Assembly (NCBI RefSeq): GCF_037975245.1 | Contig: NC_092561.1 | Location: forward strand, 1,648,501-1,712,500 | Direction: 5' to 3' | Length of the DNA: 64,000 nucleotides | Source: Apostichopus japonicus | Taxonomy: Eukaryota; Echinodermata; Holothuroidea; Aspidochirotida; Stichopodidae | Shown: positions 13,801-25,900 of the stretch, in pieces | Layout of the letters: every line of letters begins with the position of its first letter | Numbering within the stretch: the stretch's first letter is position 1 | Position numbers and translations under genes: made by a program | Notes under the pieces: generated by a model | Databases searched by the model: none | Seen by the model: the letters and a program-made list of their open reading frames with translations, nothing else | Told to the model about the DNA's origin: nothing

Positions 13801-16800
13801 GGTGTAAGATATGCAACTAACAATCTTTCAGGAGGATGAAAGCTCTTTTACCTGAGAAAAAAATGTGAAGAGTTGTCTACGAGCACAATTTGAACTGTTG
13901 GAGGTATACAGAAAGATTGTAAAGTGACATAGCCAATATCTGATGATTAAGTCCCCCCCCCCACCCTCCCTTCCATCTCCACAATGATTATTCGATCCCT
14001 TTACTAAATTGGCCACTAGCTGTCTAGCCAATGCAAGCAATATCACAAATGATCTGAAGTAAATCAATATTCATTCTTGAATTCAATTATATTTTCTCCA
14101 AATTGTTTGAATTAACTAATAGTACTAGGCTGTTGATGTTGTCATGAATTTAGTTCCACATATTACTCTGACCTCTCCTTGGGGGGGGGGGGGCAACTGT
14201 AAGCATATCACCATGCATGCAAGGTGTATATCATCACAAATTCATGGATTAAAAAAAACCTAAGAAAAGGTCAATTTAATGCCTCATTTACATCCATAAT
14301 CAAACTTATACTCAAATTTAATTTCTTTGTTCTGACATTAATCTATCTTCATTTGGATGGAAGTTATCGACAAAATGCCAGACACTAGAAGTTTTAATCG
14401 ACTGCTTCATTTAACAATTAATAAACCAATGTTTTTTTTTGTGTCTTTTTGGGGGGTTATTTATGTCTCTTTATGGTTAAGTGCAATGATTGACATCTGT
14501 GTATGATCAACTTTTGATGTTTTATAAATGAGCAAAGCCAGCTGTTTCGCCTATTTACTTCGTTCCCCACTTACCTGTCTCCCCACAACCTATGCACCGC
14601 ATTCTACTGTGTCTAGTATGCCCTGGTAATCTTTTAACACTGTACACCCTCACTGACGTTTTATAAAATAAGCAAAGACAGCTGTTTCGCCTAACATTGT
14701 CACCTGAAGGGTCCTACAGTTTTACAAAAGCTACTGAAATAGTGAATACTCTAAAGTTCACAAGATTAAAGAATGACCAAATTAGGCTGAGATTAGATTG
14801 TTGATATGTTTACTATAGCTGTCCAAGAAGTAATATCTTTTCTAGAGGTATATTCTGGTTATCCATCATATTCACTTTAAAGATATATGAGTGCTCCTTG
14901 AAGGTTAACTTGATATTGGCTGCAGGGTTGTTCTCCAGTTTATTTTAGGTTATCTGTTTGATAGTGAACCAAACTCGTCCAGCCTCTCTCTTTAACTCCC
15001 TCTAGATTTTCTTGTCAGAAAGAACCTTTTGTCATCGATTGTTGACATAAGATATTTTAGTCCTCCCCAACCTTGAAATTTAGCCTACTCTGTGAGCTAT
15101 TTAATAAAACATTTTACCCTCTTCGGAGTCCTGTTCTAATTCATCCTGTTTCCCGTTCTGGGCTTGAGATTCGGGCTCAATCAATTTACCTTCTTGTAAA
15201 TATATACAACATATATTATTCTGCCCTCCTTACGAAACCCTCAGGACCAAAATCGAATCGACAAAACTTAAATACGCTTCAGATGAAATGGAAAATGGGA
15301 AAAAAAGAGCCGTTTGGCCAAACCTTCCAAATCATTCACCTGGATTGGTATCAAAACAGTGATCATGTTCAATGACTATAAATTATGACTTTACATTTGG
15401 TGAAAAAGAATCAGGAAAACAGGTGTGAAGAGCTAGATGTGGAAGGTCATACCATGAAACGATTTCACAGATTCTTAACACAAAAAAAAACACACAAAAG
15501 GGAAACATTGAAGGCAGGGTGCTATCTTGCTACAGGAGTTGTAAGGGCAGTACTATACTAATACCAGAACTGAAAAGGGTATACTTATATTGGGGTAACA
15601 ATTCAGTACGGAAATAAAAGGCAAGAAGTTTAATTTAGTTTCGTTGCAAAGAATTTGTGCACGATCGAAATATTGAAAATATCGAATGTAGTTTAATCCT
15701 TGAATCCTTAATCCTTGAACTCGGCATTGAAGCCGCTATCTGAATGAAACTTGGTACAAAAGGGTCCTGATTCTACAGGTATTGGGCCGATAGGTAATTG
15801 AATAACTCGGTATAAAGATATTAAAGCAAGGGTGGCAATTGCAAAGATTTTGTAGTCCCTGGGATTTCTTTATGTAGCCATAATATAATTTAGATAGTTT
15901 AGCCACAGTTAATTACACCGAGAGTAGTTAGTCTTCTCGCTTTGACCAGAGGTGGAAACTAGATTTATCCAAAATTTGATTTGTCTAGATCAGTGACGAA
16001 TTGGATCTGGGAAGCCCAATTAAGGCACCTATTTCTTCTTGCTTTGCGAAAGGTGCTAGTTACATCCAGGCTGGTGCCAATGTTTGTTTTAGTTAGGCTG
16101 CAGCACGACTGCACTAATATGTATCACTGGGCTGGTAGTAATTCATTCATTAAAAAGATATGCTAGTTAATTATAGGTAATTTCCTATCCCAGACTTCAG
16201 TTTTCACAGGTAAGCATGAAAAACCATTCTATAAGAAAACATCTATACATGATCATATAAATGAAGTATCCCTGGATCAACAACTTTTATACCCCTGGCA
16301 GCTGGGAATAATATTATGTACCCAGTATCAGATCGAAAAATGCTTTACAAAATGGTCAAGTTTGCTAACCAAGTGTAAAGATGTGCAGTATAGCAATTTT
16401 CTACACAGGAACACTTACTAGTATTCGGTGAGAGAGAAAAATATTCTGAGCCTTCGAAAAAATGCTACACAAAATTTGAATGCTAAATTATTCACTACCT
16501 GTAGGAGCTACCCTTGAATTTTTGCTGTAAGTTTGATGATTCTTATCGTAACTCCTCTTACAAGTTACAATAGTTCATTCTTTGTAAGCAGAGAAGCAGA
16601 AAATGAAAGAATTGAATGAAAGTATTTTGGAAAGAACTGTAGGCTTTAGTCAAGAAGCTGCATATAGTAAGCCTATAGAAGTTTCATGATTGCTGTAGCA
16701 ACAGTCAATTCAGTGACTTTAGAGTATATTATATAAAGTTTATAATTTTGACCTTACAGGTTGTTAATAAGGTCAGGACATACCCAAAAGGTTAAATTTA

Positions 16801-16812
16801 TGAATATATAAT
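10874..16812. other. no gene recognised; one duplicated 38-bp block
   Basis: AT-rich sequence. Several frames of 80-136 codons exist (for example 12114-12524 on + and 13163-13504 on -), but none shows a recognisable domain, and the 13 kb pair overlap on opposite strands. A block containing AGCAAAG(C/A)CAGCTGTTTCGC occurs at 14514-14552 and again at 14654-14692, offset by 140 bp. Nothing else was bounded. Confidence 0.45.
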
Positions 16813-17051
16813 CAGGGGCTTGGCAAGGAATTTGCGAAGGGAGGGCGAAGTCTGTAGGCAAACTATGTAAGCGTAGCGCCCCCATCGTTTGGCCTGTGGT
16901 GCACAAGAAAATTTTGGCTGGAAATGACACTTCCCAGGCCTTGTAAGTTGCATCTAGAGCATTTTTTATTTTGAAATTACTAGCGATATCATAAAAAAAA
17001 TATGCCCAACAAAAATATCGTCCCCTTCCCCCCCCCTTGGCTACGCGCCTG
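16813..17051. mobile_element. hAT-like MITE with perfect 8-bp target-site duplication
   Basis: A 239-bp element starts CAGGGGCTTGGCAAGG; the reverse complement of its right end starts CAGGCGCGTAGCCAAGG. It is flanked by TATATAAT at 16805-16812 and 17052-17059, a perfect 8-bp duplication. A C-run lies just inside the right end. The interior at 16869-16918 (AGCGCCCCCATCGTTTGGC, then ACAAGAAAATTTTGG) matches the core of the element at 3026-3481, although the termini differ. Confidence 0.85.
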
Positions 17052-18974
17052 TATATAATTACTTGAGTTCAATGAACATATGTTTTGGTTGAGAAATTAT
17101 ATAATTCATGAAACCATAGATTTAACATCAACATTTTGGCCTGCATGTAGGGGCCATGCAACAGTCATCATCAAGTTAGGCCTTAAGAATGGAATTCGAG
17201 AGATTCAGCATACTTTAAAGGTGAATATCTTTTAAAAAAATTGAACAGCAAGAGAAATATTATTAGCACTCACATTATTGTTTACTTTTCTTTTCTGATC
17301 TATAACATATATGAAAACTAAAATTCTGCCATCATTTAAGAAACAACATGCAGTATAAACCAGTTCTAGTGAGTGAGGTACATAGGAAAGCTATTCAATT
17401 GATAGCATAAAGTAATTGCTATTTCACACTGAGTTTTGAAGGACACAGCAGTCACAGAAGGACTTTATAAAGTGTTTACTGCTGTACTTTAGACTTAGTT
17501 CTGTTTTTGATATCTTTGCTACTGTAGATAATTTGTGTCCCGCCCCCCTCCCCCCCCCGGCAGGGTAAAGAGAATCAGACATTATTACTTCCAGGCAGTA
17601 TCCTGTTTAGATAGTAATTTTTCCTTCGATTCGGGTTTGGGCTGCGAGAAGTACATCAGAGAAAAAAATGAACTGTGAACTTGTTTGCTCTGGTTATCAA
17701 AAAGGTTTCCACTATAATGTCAATTAAAGTTCACTGTATACAGAAGTTCATGCTGGCCAGACTTGTGTAGTACAGGTACAGTTATTAACATACAACATCT
17801 GAGTACGATTTAGCTACAAGTATCATTCCCTTTGGTATAAATTGGAGTCGCAGGGGTGCAACCATGTATACTACCCCATCCCAAGAAACATCTGTTATCC
17901 CCCCCCTTTCACCGCCTCCTCCCCACTCATTGATAGACAGAATAGTACAAGAAAACCTATTATACAGTATACAACATGTATACGGTACAATTGACCTTAG
18001 TTGAAATCATCTTAAATTATTTCAGTCAAGATTTTACACTGTTTGTACAATTTGAAAGAAAAAGGATCGAGTCAGCCCTACAAAGTTTGTCGCAGTGTTA
18101 ATTTGCATATTGGAAATTTACATTTATAAGCCTTTCAGATTGTGTAACAATCAGGTACACAGAATAAAATTTTCAAAATTGATCAAAATCAGCTGAAAAG
18201 GTCCTGTGCACATACAGGTAAGTTCAAAATTAAGAGCTAGCTTATAGCTGCAGGGTGTAGATATATAGCAGACCTAATGTTGTGTATATACTCCTGTACA
18301 GCTTATGCTATTTGTATGCAGGTTATCCTGCTGTTAAATAGGGAAGTTTAATATTACTGAATATTAGTACTATATACTGCTCAGTGGAGGTAACTTTGGT
18401 GCTAACAGTAGATCTACAGTATGCGTGCATCCTAATTAGCGGTTTTTAAATACTGTATCCTAAGCTGTTAGAGTCTGTAATGGGCTGAAACTAGTTCACA
18501 CAGGTGTGGTTGTAATTAAATTAGACCATGGATGCAAATGGATGGAAAACTTATTTCACAGTTCTAAAAGCCATATTGAAGCTAAGTACAATGCAGAAAG
18601 AATGCGGTTTGTCCTGTGGGTATTAAAAACAAGCTTGCATGTATACTACAACCTCATGGCAGGTAGCGCTTCCATATGTTCCGGTGAACTTGGCAATTCT
18701 AGAATCGAGCTGGGTGCATGATTCAACAAGCTTGTCACTTTCAGGGAGTTTTATTGTCAATAGCAATTATAAAACAGACAACCGAAATTGATTTTTTTTT
18801 CCCCAAAAAATACCATCCAAAATAGGCTAACATGTGTGTAGGATATATGGCAAATAAAAGGAATTTTAAGCACATGTTCACTCATTAAAAAACCAGTTTA
18901 ATAAATGAACATCCTGGAACATTGTCAAGAGGCAGCTGTGAAAAGGAAGAGATATTAAACATGTTTCGTTAAAG

Positions 18975-18975
<1 letters not shown>
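17052..18975. other. no gene recognised
   Basis: AT-rich sequence with C runs near 17541 and 17900. A 71-codon frame at 18506-18721 has no recognisable domain and no supporting splice signals. Nothing else can be supported. Confidence 0.45.

Positions 18976-19015
<40 letters not shown>
18976..19015. repeat. (AT)n microsatellite
   Basis: Uninterrupted alternating AT of about 40 bases, directly abutting the left end of the MITE at 19016. Confidence 0.95.
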
Positions 19016-19018
<3 letters not shown>

Positions 19019-19463
19019 GGGTCGAAATTTACGGTATTCCGCTATCCCGCGAATAGTAAAATCATAAATGGAATACCAAGTTGCCTGGGATGGTTTTTCC
19101 GTATGGATAGTGCTAAAAGTGATAGCTAATAAGTAACAACAAACTGTGACAAATCCATCTAAATTTTACTTGCCTGTCACTAGTCAGGCAACAATTTTTA
19201 TTTTATTTGATTCCTGGGCATAAAAACTTGCCCAGAAATACAAAAGAAACTTTCTTTACATGTGAGTTACAGTTACGTACAGTACATACAGTACAGTACA
19301 TGTTCCGTAGCCAACTTCACTTGCACAGTATAGCAAGCCTTACATTTTCCTCCGATTTATTGCACTAGTTTCAAAGGAATAATGGAAAATGAGACGGAAT
19401 AGTGTATTTTCAAATTCACTATTCCGCTGGAATAGTGGTAAATATTCTAAATTTTGACCCCTG
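19016..19463. mobile_element. hAT-like MITE inserted beside (AT)n
   Basis: A 448-bp element with inverted ends: left CAGGGGTCGAAATTTA, right the reverse complement of CAGGGGTCAAAATTTA. CAGGGGT-type termini are typical of hAT. Flanking 8-mers are TATATATA and ATATAGAA, an imperfect match that microsatellite turnover on the left could explain. The interior holds short GTACAGTACA-type repeats and no transposase frame. Confidence 0.7.
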
Positions 19464-21208
19464 ATATAGAAAGGTATATATGCAAATCAATATTCCCCAT
19501 TAAAATATTTATAGCGTTTGCTCGAAATTAAACTTCAGTCAAAGTAATTACTGTTTGTATATATTACATATTCTCAAATCCAAATCACAATATTGTGGCC
19601 AGTGTGTATGTGTTACGTTTGCCTTGATGCTAATAATACTTGTTTGTGGTCTAGTAAACACTGGATAAAACAGATTATACGAAACGTTTTCCATGCTTTT
19701 GAATTAGTTTCCTGTTATTATACCAACCCGTATACTAAATGACCACTGAGGCATGTAGTTTAAATAAATCTTTTCCAGTGTGAAGTGTATGCATTAATTG
19801 TTACTCTAATTCCATCGTGAATGCAAATTAATGGTAATAAAAAATAAAAAAAGCTTAATAACTTGATTGAAGTATTTTATAACCCTAGCTGTCATTGTCT
19901 GTATAGATATTTAGATACTCGAACCTCACTAAATCCAACTGTAAGGTCACCTCACATAATGCAACTAGTTATTGCATTTAGTTATAAGGTATTGATTATG
20001 GTTATTTTTGAGGTGCTTTGCTCTAATTTGGCGTATGGTCTGTTTTAGATCCATACTTTTCACTATTATTACCTCAAGCCATACCTGCACCCCACATCCC
20101 CAATTTCCCCCTCCCACCCCCACCCCACAATAATGAAACTCAAATGAAATATTGGATGGGATGGTTTCCATGTCAAATCTGTTAAAATTTTAGATCAAAA
20201 CGGAAAAGCAAAGAAAAAGTTAAAAGCTTGTTTGGTTACAGATTTACAAGATGACAGCTCCCAGAAATGTCTTTTAAACTTAGAATATCTTCCAAAAGGA
20301 ACAAGATTTAAATCGTAACTATTTGAGAAAGTTGTTCCTCACACATCTCCCTGTCATAGAAGCTACAGATGATGGTTGAGTATTTATATCATTCCTCTCT
20401 TCATTATGTCCCCTTTTAAAATATCAAAATCAAAAATCAAATCCATGTTCACTTAATAATTTTATATTTTAATAAATTTATAGAATGCTATTTTGTAGCC
20501 ACCACCATATACCCATGGAATGTGAACTGTCTCTACCTTAGGGTAGAAACCATTCATAAATCAATTTACTTTAAATGAAAAAAGTCCTGATAAAATACAC
20601 CAAATTTGAGGTGACAACCCCAGATTAAACTTTAAACTGTGTAATATTACGAAAAGCAATTCCATGTCACAGTACGAGTAAATTCAATTTATTTTATGAT
20701 CATGTGGGATGGATGAGCTTGGGTTATAGGGAGACAGGAGTCATTTCATTGACATTTCCTGTAGAAGTTGACAGTTGGCTAATATTTCTCCCCAGGAGAG
20801 AACTTTAAAGCAGTGTTGGCACATTGGAATTTGAAAATATTAGTTTCTTAAGCACTGACATTCCGTTTTGATTTTATTGAAATTTAAGGTACATTTATGA
20901 ATCGTTTCTGCTCTGTGATTGATATTTTACATTATACACACTCACCTTTATATTTATGTTTTTGGTTTTTGGGAGGGGAGGTTGCTGCATAACCATTTTA
21001 AACTTTTAATCTCAAACTCTTAGTCATAAAATTCAGAGGAATTTTATATACTCCTTGAAGTTTATGTATACGGTATGTACTAGAGATTATTTGACCATTG
21101 ATGATGATTTATGGTTGTATGTACCTTGTACAGTAGTGATGTTGCCATATGCCTTATTCATTATTATAACCTCTGAGGCTGCACAGCGATATGCGTAGAA
21201 TTTATAAG
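19464..21208. other. no gene recognised
   Basis: AT-rich sequence without recognisable coding exons, RNA genes or bounded repeats. Confidence 0.45.
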
Positions 21209-21332
21209 TGGGGGGAGATAGAGGTGGGGGAGGGAGAGGTGGGGAGGGAGATTTGGGCGAGGGAGAGGTGGAGAGAAGAGGTGGGGGAGAGGTAGGGGTG
21301 GGAGTGGGAGAGGTGAGGGAGGGGGACTGATT
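21209..21332 (+). repeat. G-rich polypurine tract
   Basis: About 120 bases on the + strand are almost entirely purine, with many GGG to GGGGG runs separated by short A/T/G spacers. The tract could form G-quadruplex or triplex DNA. The proline- and serine-rich minus-strand frame across it is a by-product of this composition. Confidence 0.8.
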
Positions 21333-22574
21333 TAGATAAATGGATGATGTACCTTTACATGCAAAGGTCAGGTGCAGGATTTTATGAAAGAGAGTTGCAG
21401 CCGTGCCGTCGTTTAAGCCCACTGTCATTTGGGGGGGGGGGGGGTGGGTATCAATTTCCAGAAAGAAGTGATTGTTTAAATGTGAAATGGTGCAACATAT
21501 TTAGATTCTAAATTAGCTGTAAAATTAAGGACTTAATGCTAGGTTGTACTAATAAGTAACTTTGAACTTTTGTTCGAGTTTGAAAATGGGTGCATGTACA
21601 CCTCTAGACCAGCACACCCTCTGGATCGGTGTGTTTGATGGTGTCGTGGGCCAGGAGGAGTTGTCTCATATTCTACTCTGACAATGTAACAGCAGTTGTC
21701 ATGGTTATAGTTAAGCCTTACTAAGTGAGTAAGGATCTTCAGTGAGACGTCATTCTTCATGAAGGTGGGGTGGGGGTTGGGGGACGTTTGAGAACCATCA
21801 CACACTGTATGACCATCCCCGACTGCCAGCTGGTCAGGAAAACATAACGTGTTAACATTACGTGACGCATGAAGTTGCCATTACTCGCCATGGGTCATGT
21901 ATGGTCATGAAGTGGTTGGATGTGCGACTTGCATTTATGTAAACTTTACATTACTGTAACAAATGTCTGTTGGTGAGAATAAATTTTGAGCTGGATAGAG
22001 AGTTTAGAGCTTTCAGATGAAAACAAGTTTTAGAAACTTTTACTCGAGTATATATACTTAAATTTGAAGGAACATTTGTTTCAGTTTATATGATCAGTTT
22101 CCTCTTTAGATTATCAGTTTTCTCCTTACATTATTAGTGTCCATATAAGATGATCATTAATGTATAAATGTAATTTCCTTTTCCCGGTAGGTCTTTATAC
22201 ATACTATGTTCTACTGAGAGTGAGAACATATGGCTTCATTTCATAATAATTATGACCAGTAGCTATTTCATGCATTATTAACATGACATGTATGTTATGC
22301 CATTGTGTCAAAACTTGTTTACTCTAGAAAGCCACCTGCAAGCTAAGGAAGATTCCCTTGTGAGTAGATTTCCTACAGGATCCTGTAAATTAAAGTGATG
22401 TTCTTGGATAAGTCCCCAGGGTATGATGAAATGAAGTTGACTTGAACATCACACCTCTGTGGCAACGAATGACCCTCAGTTCACAGTGCTGACAATAATA
22501 TCTACTGTGTAAAGGCACCTGTTGCTTCCCTGTAGGCAGGAGAAACATGGAAATAAAAAACCTATTGCCTTTTC
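21333..22574. other. no gene recognised
   Basis: Non-coding sequence with a 12-14 base G run near 21430. No splice-bounded coding frame or RNA gene was found. Confidence 0.45.
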
Positions 22575-22915
22575 AAAAAGAAACATCTAATGCCGGTAAT
22601 CTGACGTAGTTTCGAATGAGGTGTAACAGAAGTGTAAGACACCACCATCGATCCCAGAAAATACGCACACAGCTTGCTACCTTCGGTAATTAGACCAGTT
22701 TGTGTACTACATACAGCTGCGGTCAATACCCACAGCACAGTGTACAAACGATACAGCGATGGACATCTCAGGTCCAGCTTAAGATAACAAGGTATCACGT
22801 TTCATTACTGTCTGCATTTTGTAGCGACAAGCAGAAACTTTCACTTGCAAGCAACGGAAAGTTAACTTTTTCAGAGCCCGGCCAGCGGTTTGGGGCGAGT
22901 CTTCAATGCCTTTAA
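22575..22915 (-). mobile_element. TTAA MITE, copy 1 (minus, one end lost)
   Basis: Inverted copy of the roughly 365-bp family also found at 28875, 30107 and 55458. The family 5' end is at the right: CTTCAATGCCTTTAA, with TTAA at 22912-22915. The other terminal repeat is missing. Homology begins at CAAAAAGAAACATC near 22575, preceded by unrelated sequence. No open frame is conserved between copies, so it is non-autonomous. Confidence 0.85.
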
Positions 22916-25900
22916 GTCTCAAACACTGCGTTTTATCCCATCACAGCAGTTTCTGCCGATCATTCACTAAGTACTCTGTCAGTAAACGTTACTATGTCTA
23001 GTCTTTCAAACTCATGTATTTACTAATTAATTAATGCACATTTGTAGTAGTAGCTAGGTGTGATAAGTACTGTTTATTGTTTTAAATCACTGCTATATTT
23101 TGCTTCGTTTGGCTTTTTTCCTCAATAAATGAATAATGTAGCATTGTTTCAAAACATAGAATGCTATATTTTTTTTACTTCTTTTTCCAGCTTGAATGAG
23201 ACCTTGACTTCTTCTTTAAACCACTCTTCCTAGCTTGCATACTCTTGTTTGATATAAATTGTGACAGTGGTGGGCAAACACACTTGAAAGATTCATGAAG
23301 ACAAAGAGGAAATGTTCCCTTTTGATTATATTCACAACATTCCATCACTATTGAACTCTCAACACTCAAAAAAAAAAAAAAACGAGCTGAACATTTAGAA
23401 GGCATAAAATACTAAATTGGGATGTTTTTTTCTTTTTCTTTTTTATCTGTGGTAAACATTTTGTTTTAGAAACAATGGATTCCTTTGTTAGTTTTATAGA
23501 CCTGTTATTATCACAGTCTGGAAGAATGTTACTTAGATAGCCCAAACAAACATATGATACTTGTGGAAGCTGTGATAATTTTTAATGGTTACATAAATCT
23601 TTTTAAATATGTCATTGCCCTGACCTATCAAGACATCAGGAAGTACCCCTTGCCTGAGATTATTAAACCAAAAGGAGCACTGTGATGTGAGAACAGTGAC
23701 ATTACAACAGTTTGAATAGTAAGGCATATAAATGTATAATTAATCTAGTCTGAGCAGTGGTGTAATCAGCAGGGGGTGGGGCAGGGGTGGGAGCCCCTGT
23801 CAAATATCCCCCCTGCCCCACTTGCCTCCCAAATGACATTGGTGGGCAAAAGAAACCATTGAACGAATATTAACAAATGCATTTAAAGGCTCAGTCAAAC
23901 CAGTTTGCTGTTTTTGTTAATCCATCATTGATGGGAAATTCTCAAATTAATACCAGCAAACTGCGTCTCAAGTTAAATATTTGCCCTATCAGTTTGCTTT
24001 CTGTCATCGCTGCGAGGCCCCCATCCCCTTCCTAGAGGATATACTGGTTTTCCTAAGGGGTTATAGGATGCTGGTCAACTCTGGATGATCTTAAAATTAA
24101 ATCCCCACCAAAATAGTACCGGCTATGTGACATAAAAACTGAATATCAGGTTGATAACAGCTTTAATGAGGGAGTATGTCATGGAAACATGGAGATGTGC
24201 AGCATGAACTGGTTCTTTAAACCTTAAGGTTAATAAATGCTTTTGATTCACAAAATATCAAACATGAACAAATATGTGGAAAGTTTCTTTAACACATCTG
24301 ATATAAGAAAGCCAAACCTTCATTTGCACCTGTGTAACTCTTAATGTTAATTAGCCAAAGGATAGTAATTTGCCAAAATTGTGAAAAAGTTATTTGACAA
24401 TAAAAACAAGAGTGGGGTTTCCTAACTTTGTTGATGGGTTACTGTGTCAGGATAAAACAATTGGATGGTATGCTTTACTTGATAGTCCAGCCACTTTGAT
24501 TAATAAGCCTTACCTGTAGATGTTGAAAACATAAATATATGTTCTCTAATATTACACACATATATATATGAAATAAATTGTAAACACTATACTATAAAAT
24601 CATAACATAACATTTTCTATTAATCATCATCTCCCTTTAATAATCAGAAAGAATTATCTCTGTTTATATCAAATTGTTTTTCCATCCTACAGTTGCTGCA
24701 TCAAGAGACCTTAAAATCAAATCTCTTCTCTGTAATTAAAGTGCATACCCTTGACCTACCCGAAATCGCCTAAGGTCCTATAGCCAATTGTTTGATTTTT
24801 ATGATGCTTATATCAGGAGCCGCCCCCAAGGACAGGAAGTACTGTATCTTCAGCCTGATTATCTCTGATTCATTATTCCCATTTCAAGTCAATCTTTTAA
24901 TTGGCATTACAATCTTCGAAGGAATTAAAGCTGGAGGATGTTCCATAAAGACCCAACCTACTTTAACAAATTGCTTATTCTAAGAGTACGTTGATGTCTG
25001 CTCTCTCTGTAATTACATTTTGTCTAGACCAATAACAAGAGGATGGAATAAAAGTATAGAGACTAACAGGATTTCCACCTTGGTGATCCAGCCAGAAGGA
25101 CTGGAGAGGAGGGATATACGTGTATCAGTTTTATTTGCAAGCCTGTATCCATAAAACTGAAGTTTGTGACTTTTAATCGCTCCGGTGACTATCTGGTGGT
25201 TTATTGCACAGTCAATAAGGTTAGATAAGGTGCCTTGATTAATGACAATATGATATGTTTACTTTAACGTGTTCAAAACTGCACACTGCAGAAAAGATCC
25301 TACCAGGCATTAGGTATTACTTCAAAGAATAGCAAAATAATATTATGCAAAGATACTATTGTCAACAGTATGGGATTCAGCAAAATGTTCTGTAATATTG
25401 AACTAAGCAGTTTGTAACTCTGGTGTAAAAATTAGAGTCTCTGGCACCACACCAAACCCTCTAGGTTTCCAGTTTAAAACTAATGCTGCCAGAAAACCAG
25501 TTCAAAACTAATGCCAGAAACCAGACACTCTTGACCTATTCAGAATTGCATTGCAGGTGCTGCACAGTCAATCCCTTGTGTGGATTTGGTTTATGTCCAC
25601 ATTTGTCAGGTGGGATATTCGGGTTTTGAAACTTAATTTATTCACTGTGGCTGCACCTCAGTGATCATGAATAAGGTGCTTCTTGGATAAGGACATTAAA
25701 GGTATACTATATTGGCCCCAAATATGCTAGATATTCAAATATGGTCACTGGGTCAAAATTCTTAAACTGTTTTTATGACAACCTTCCAGGAAATTTTCCT
25801 CACTGGGACATTCAGTCATCTTGTGTGTTCCTTAAAAATGTCTGGGGACAATTTGGAGAGTAAAGACCTCCAGGAAAGTACTTTTTGAAAACTTGTAGCA

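Noticed and set aside
21087-21428. 113-codon Pro/Ser/Thr-rich minus-strand frame
   Set aside because: It arises from the polypurine tract and has no splice signals or domain.
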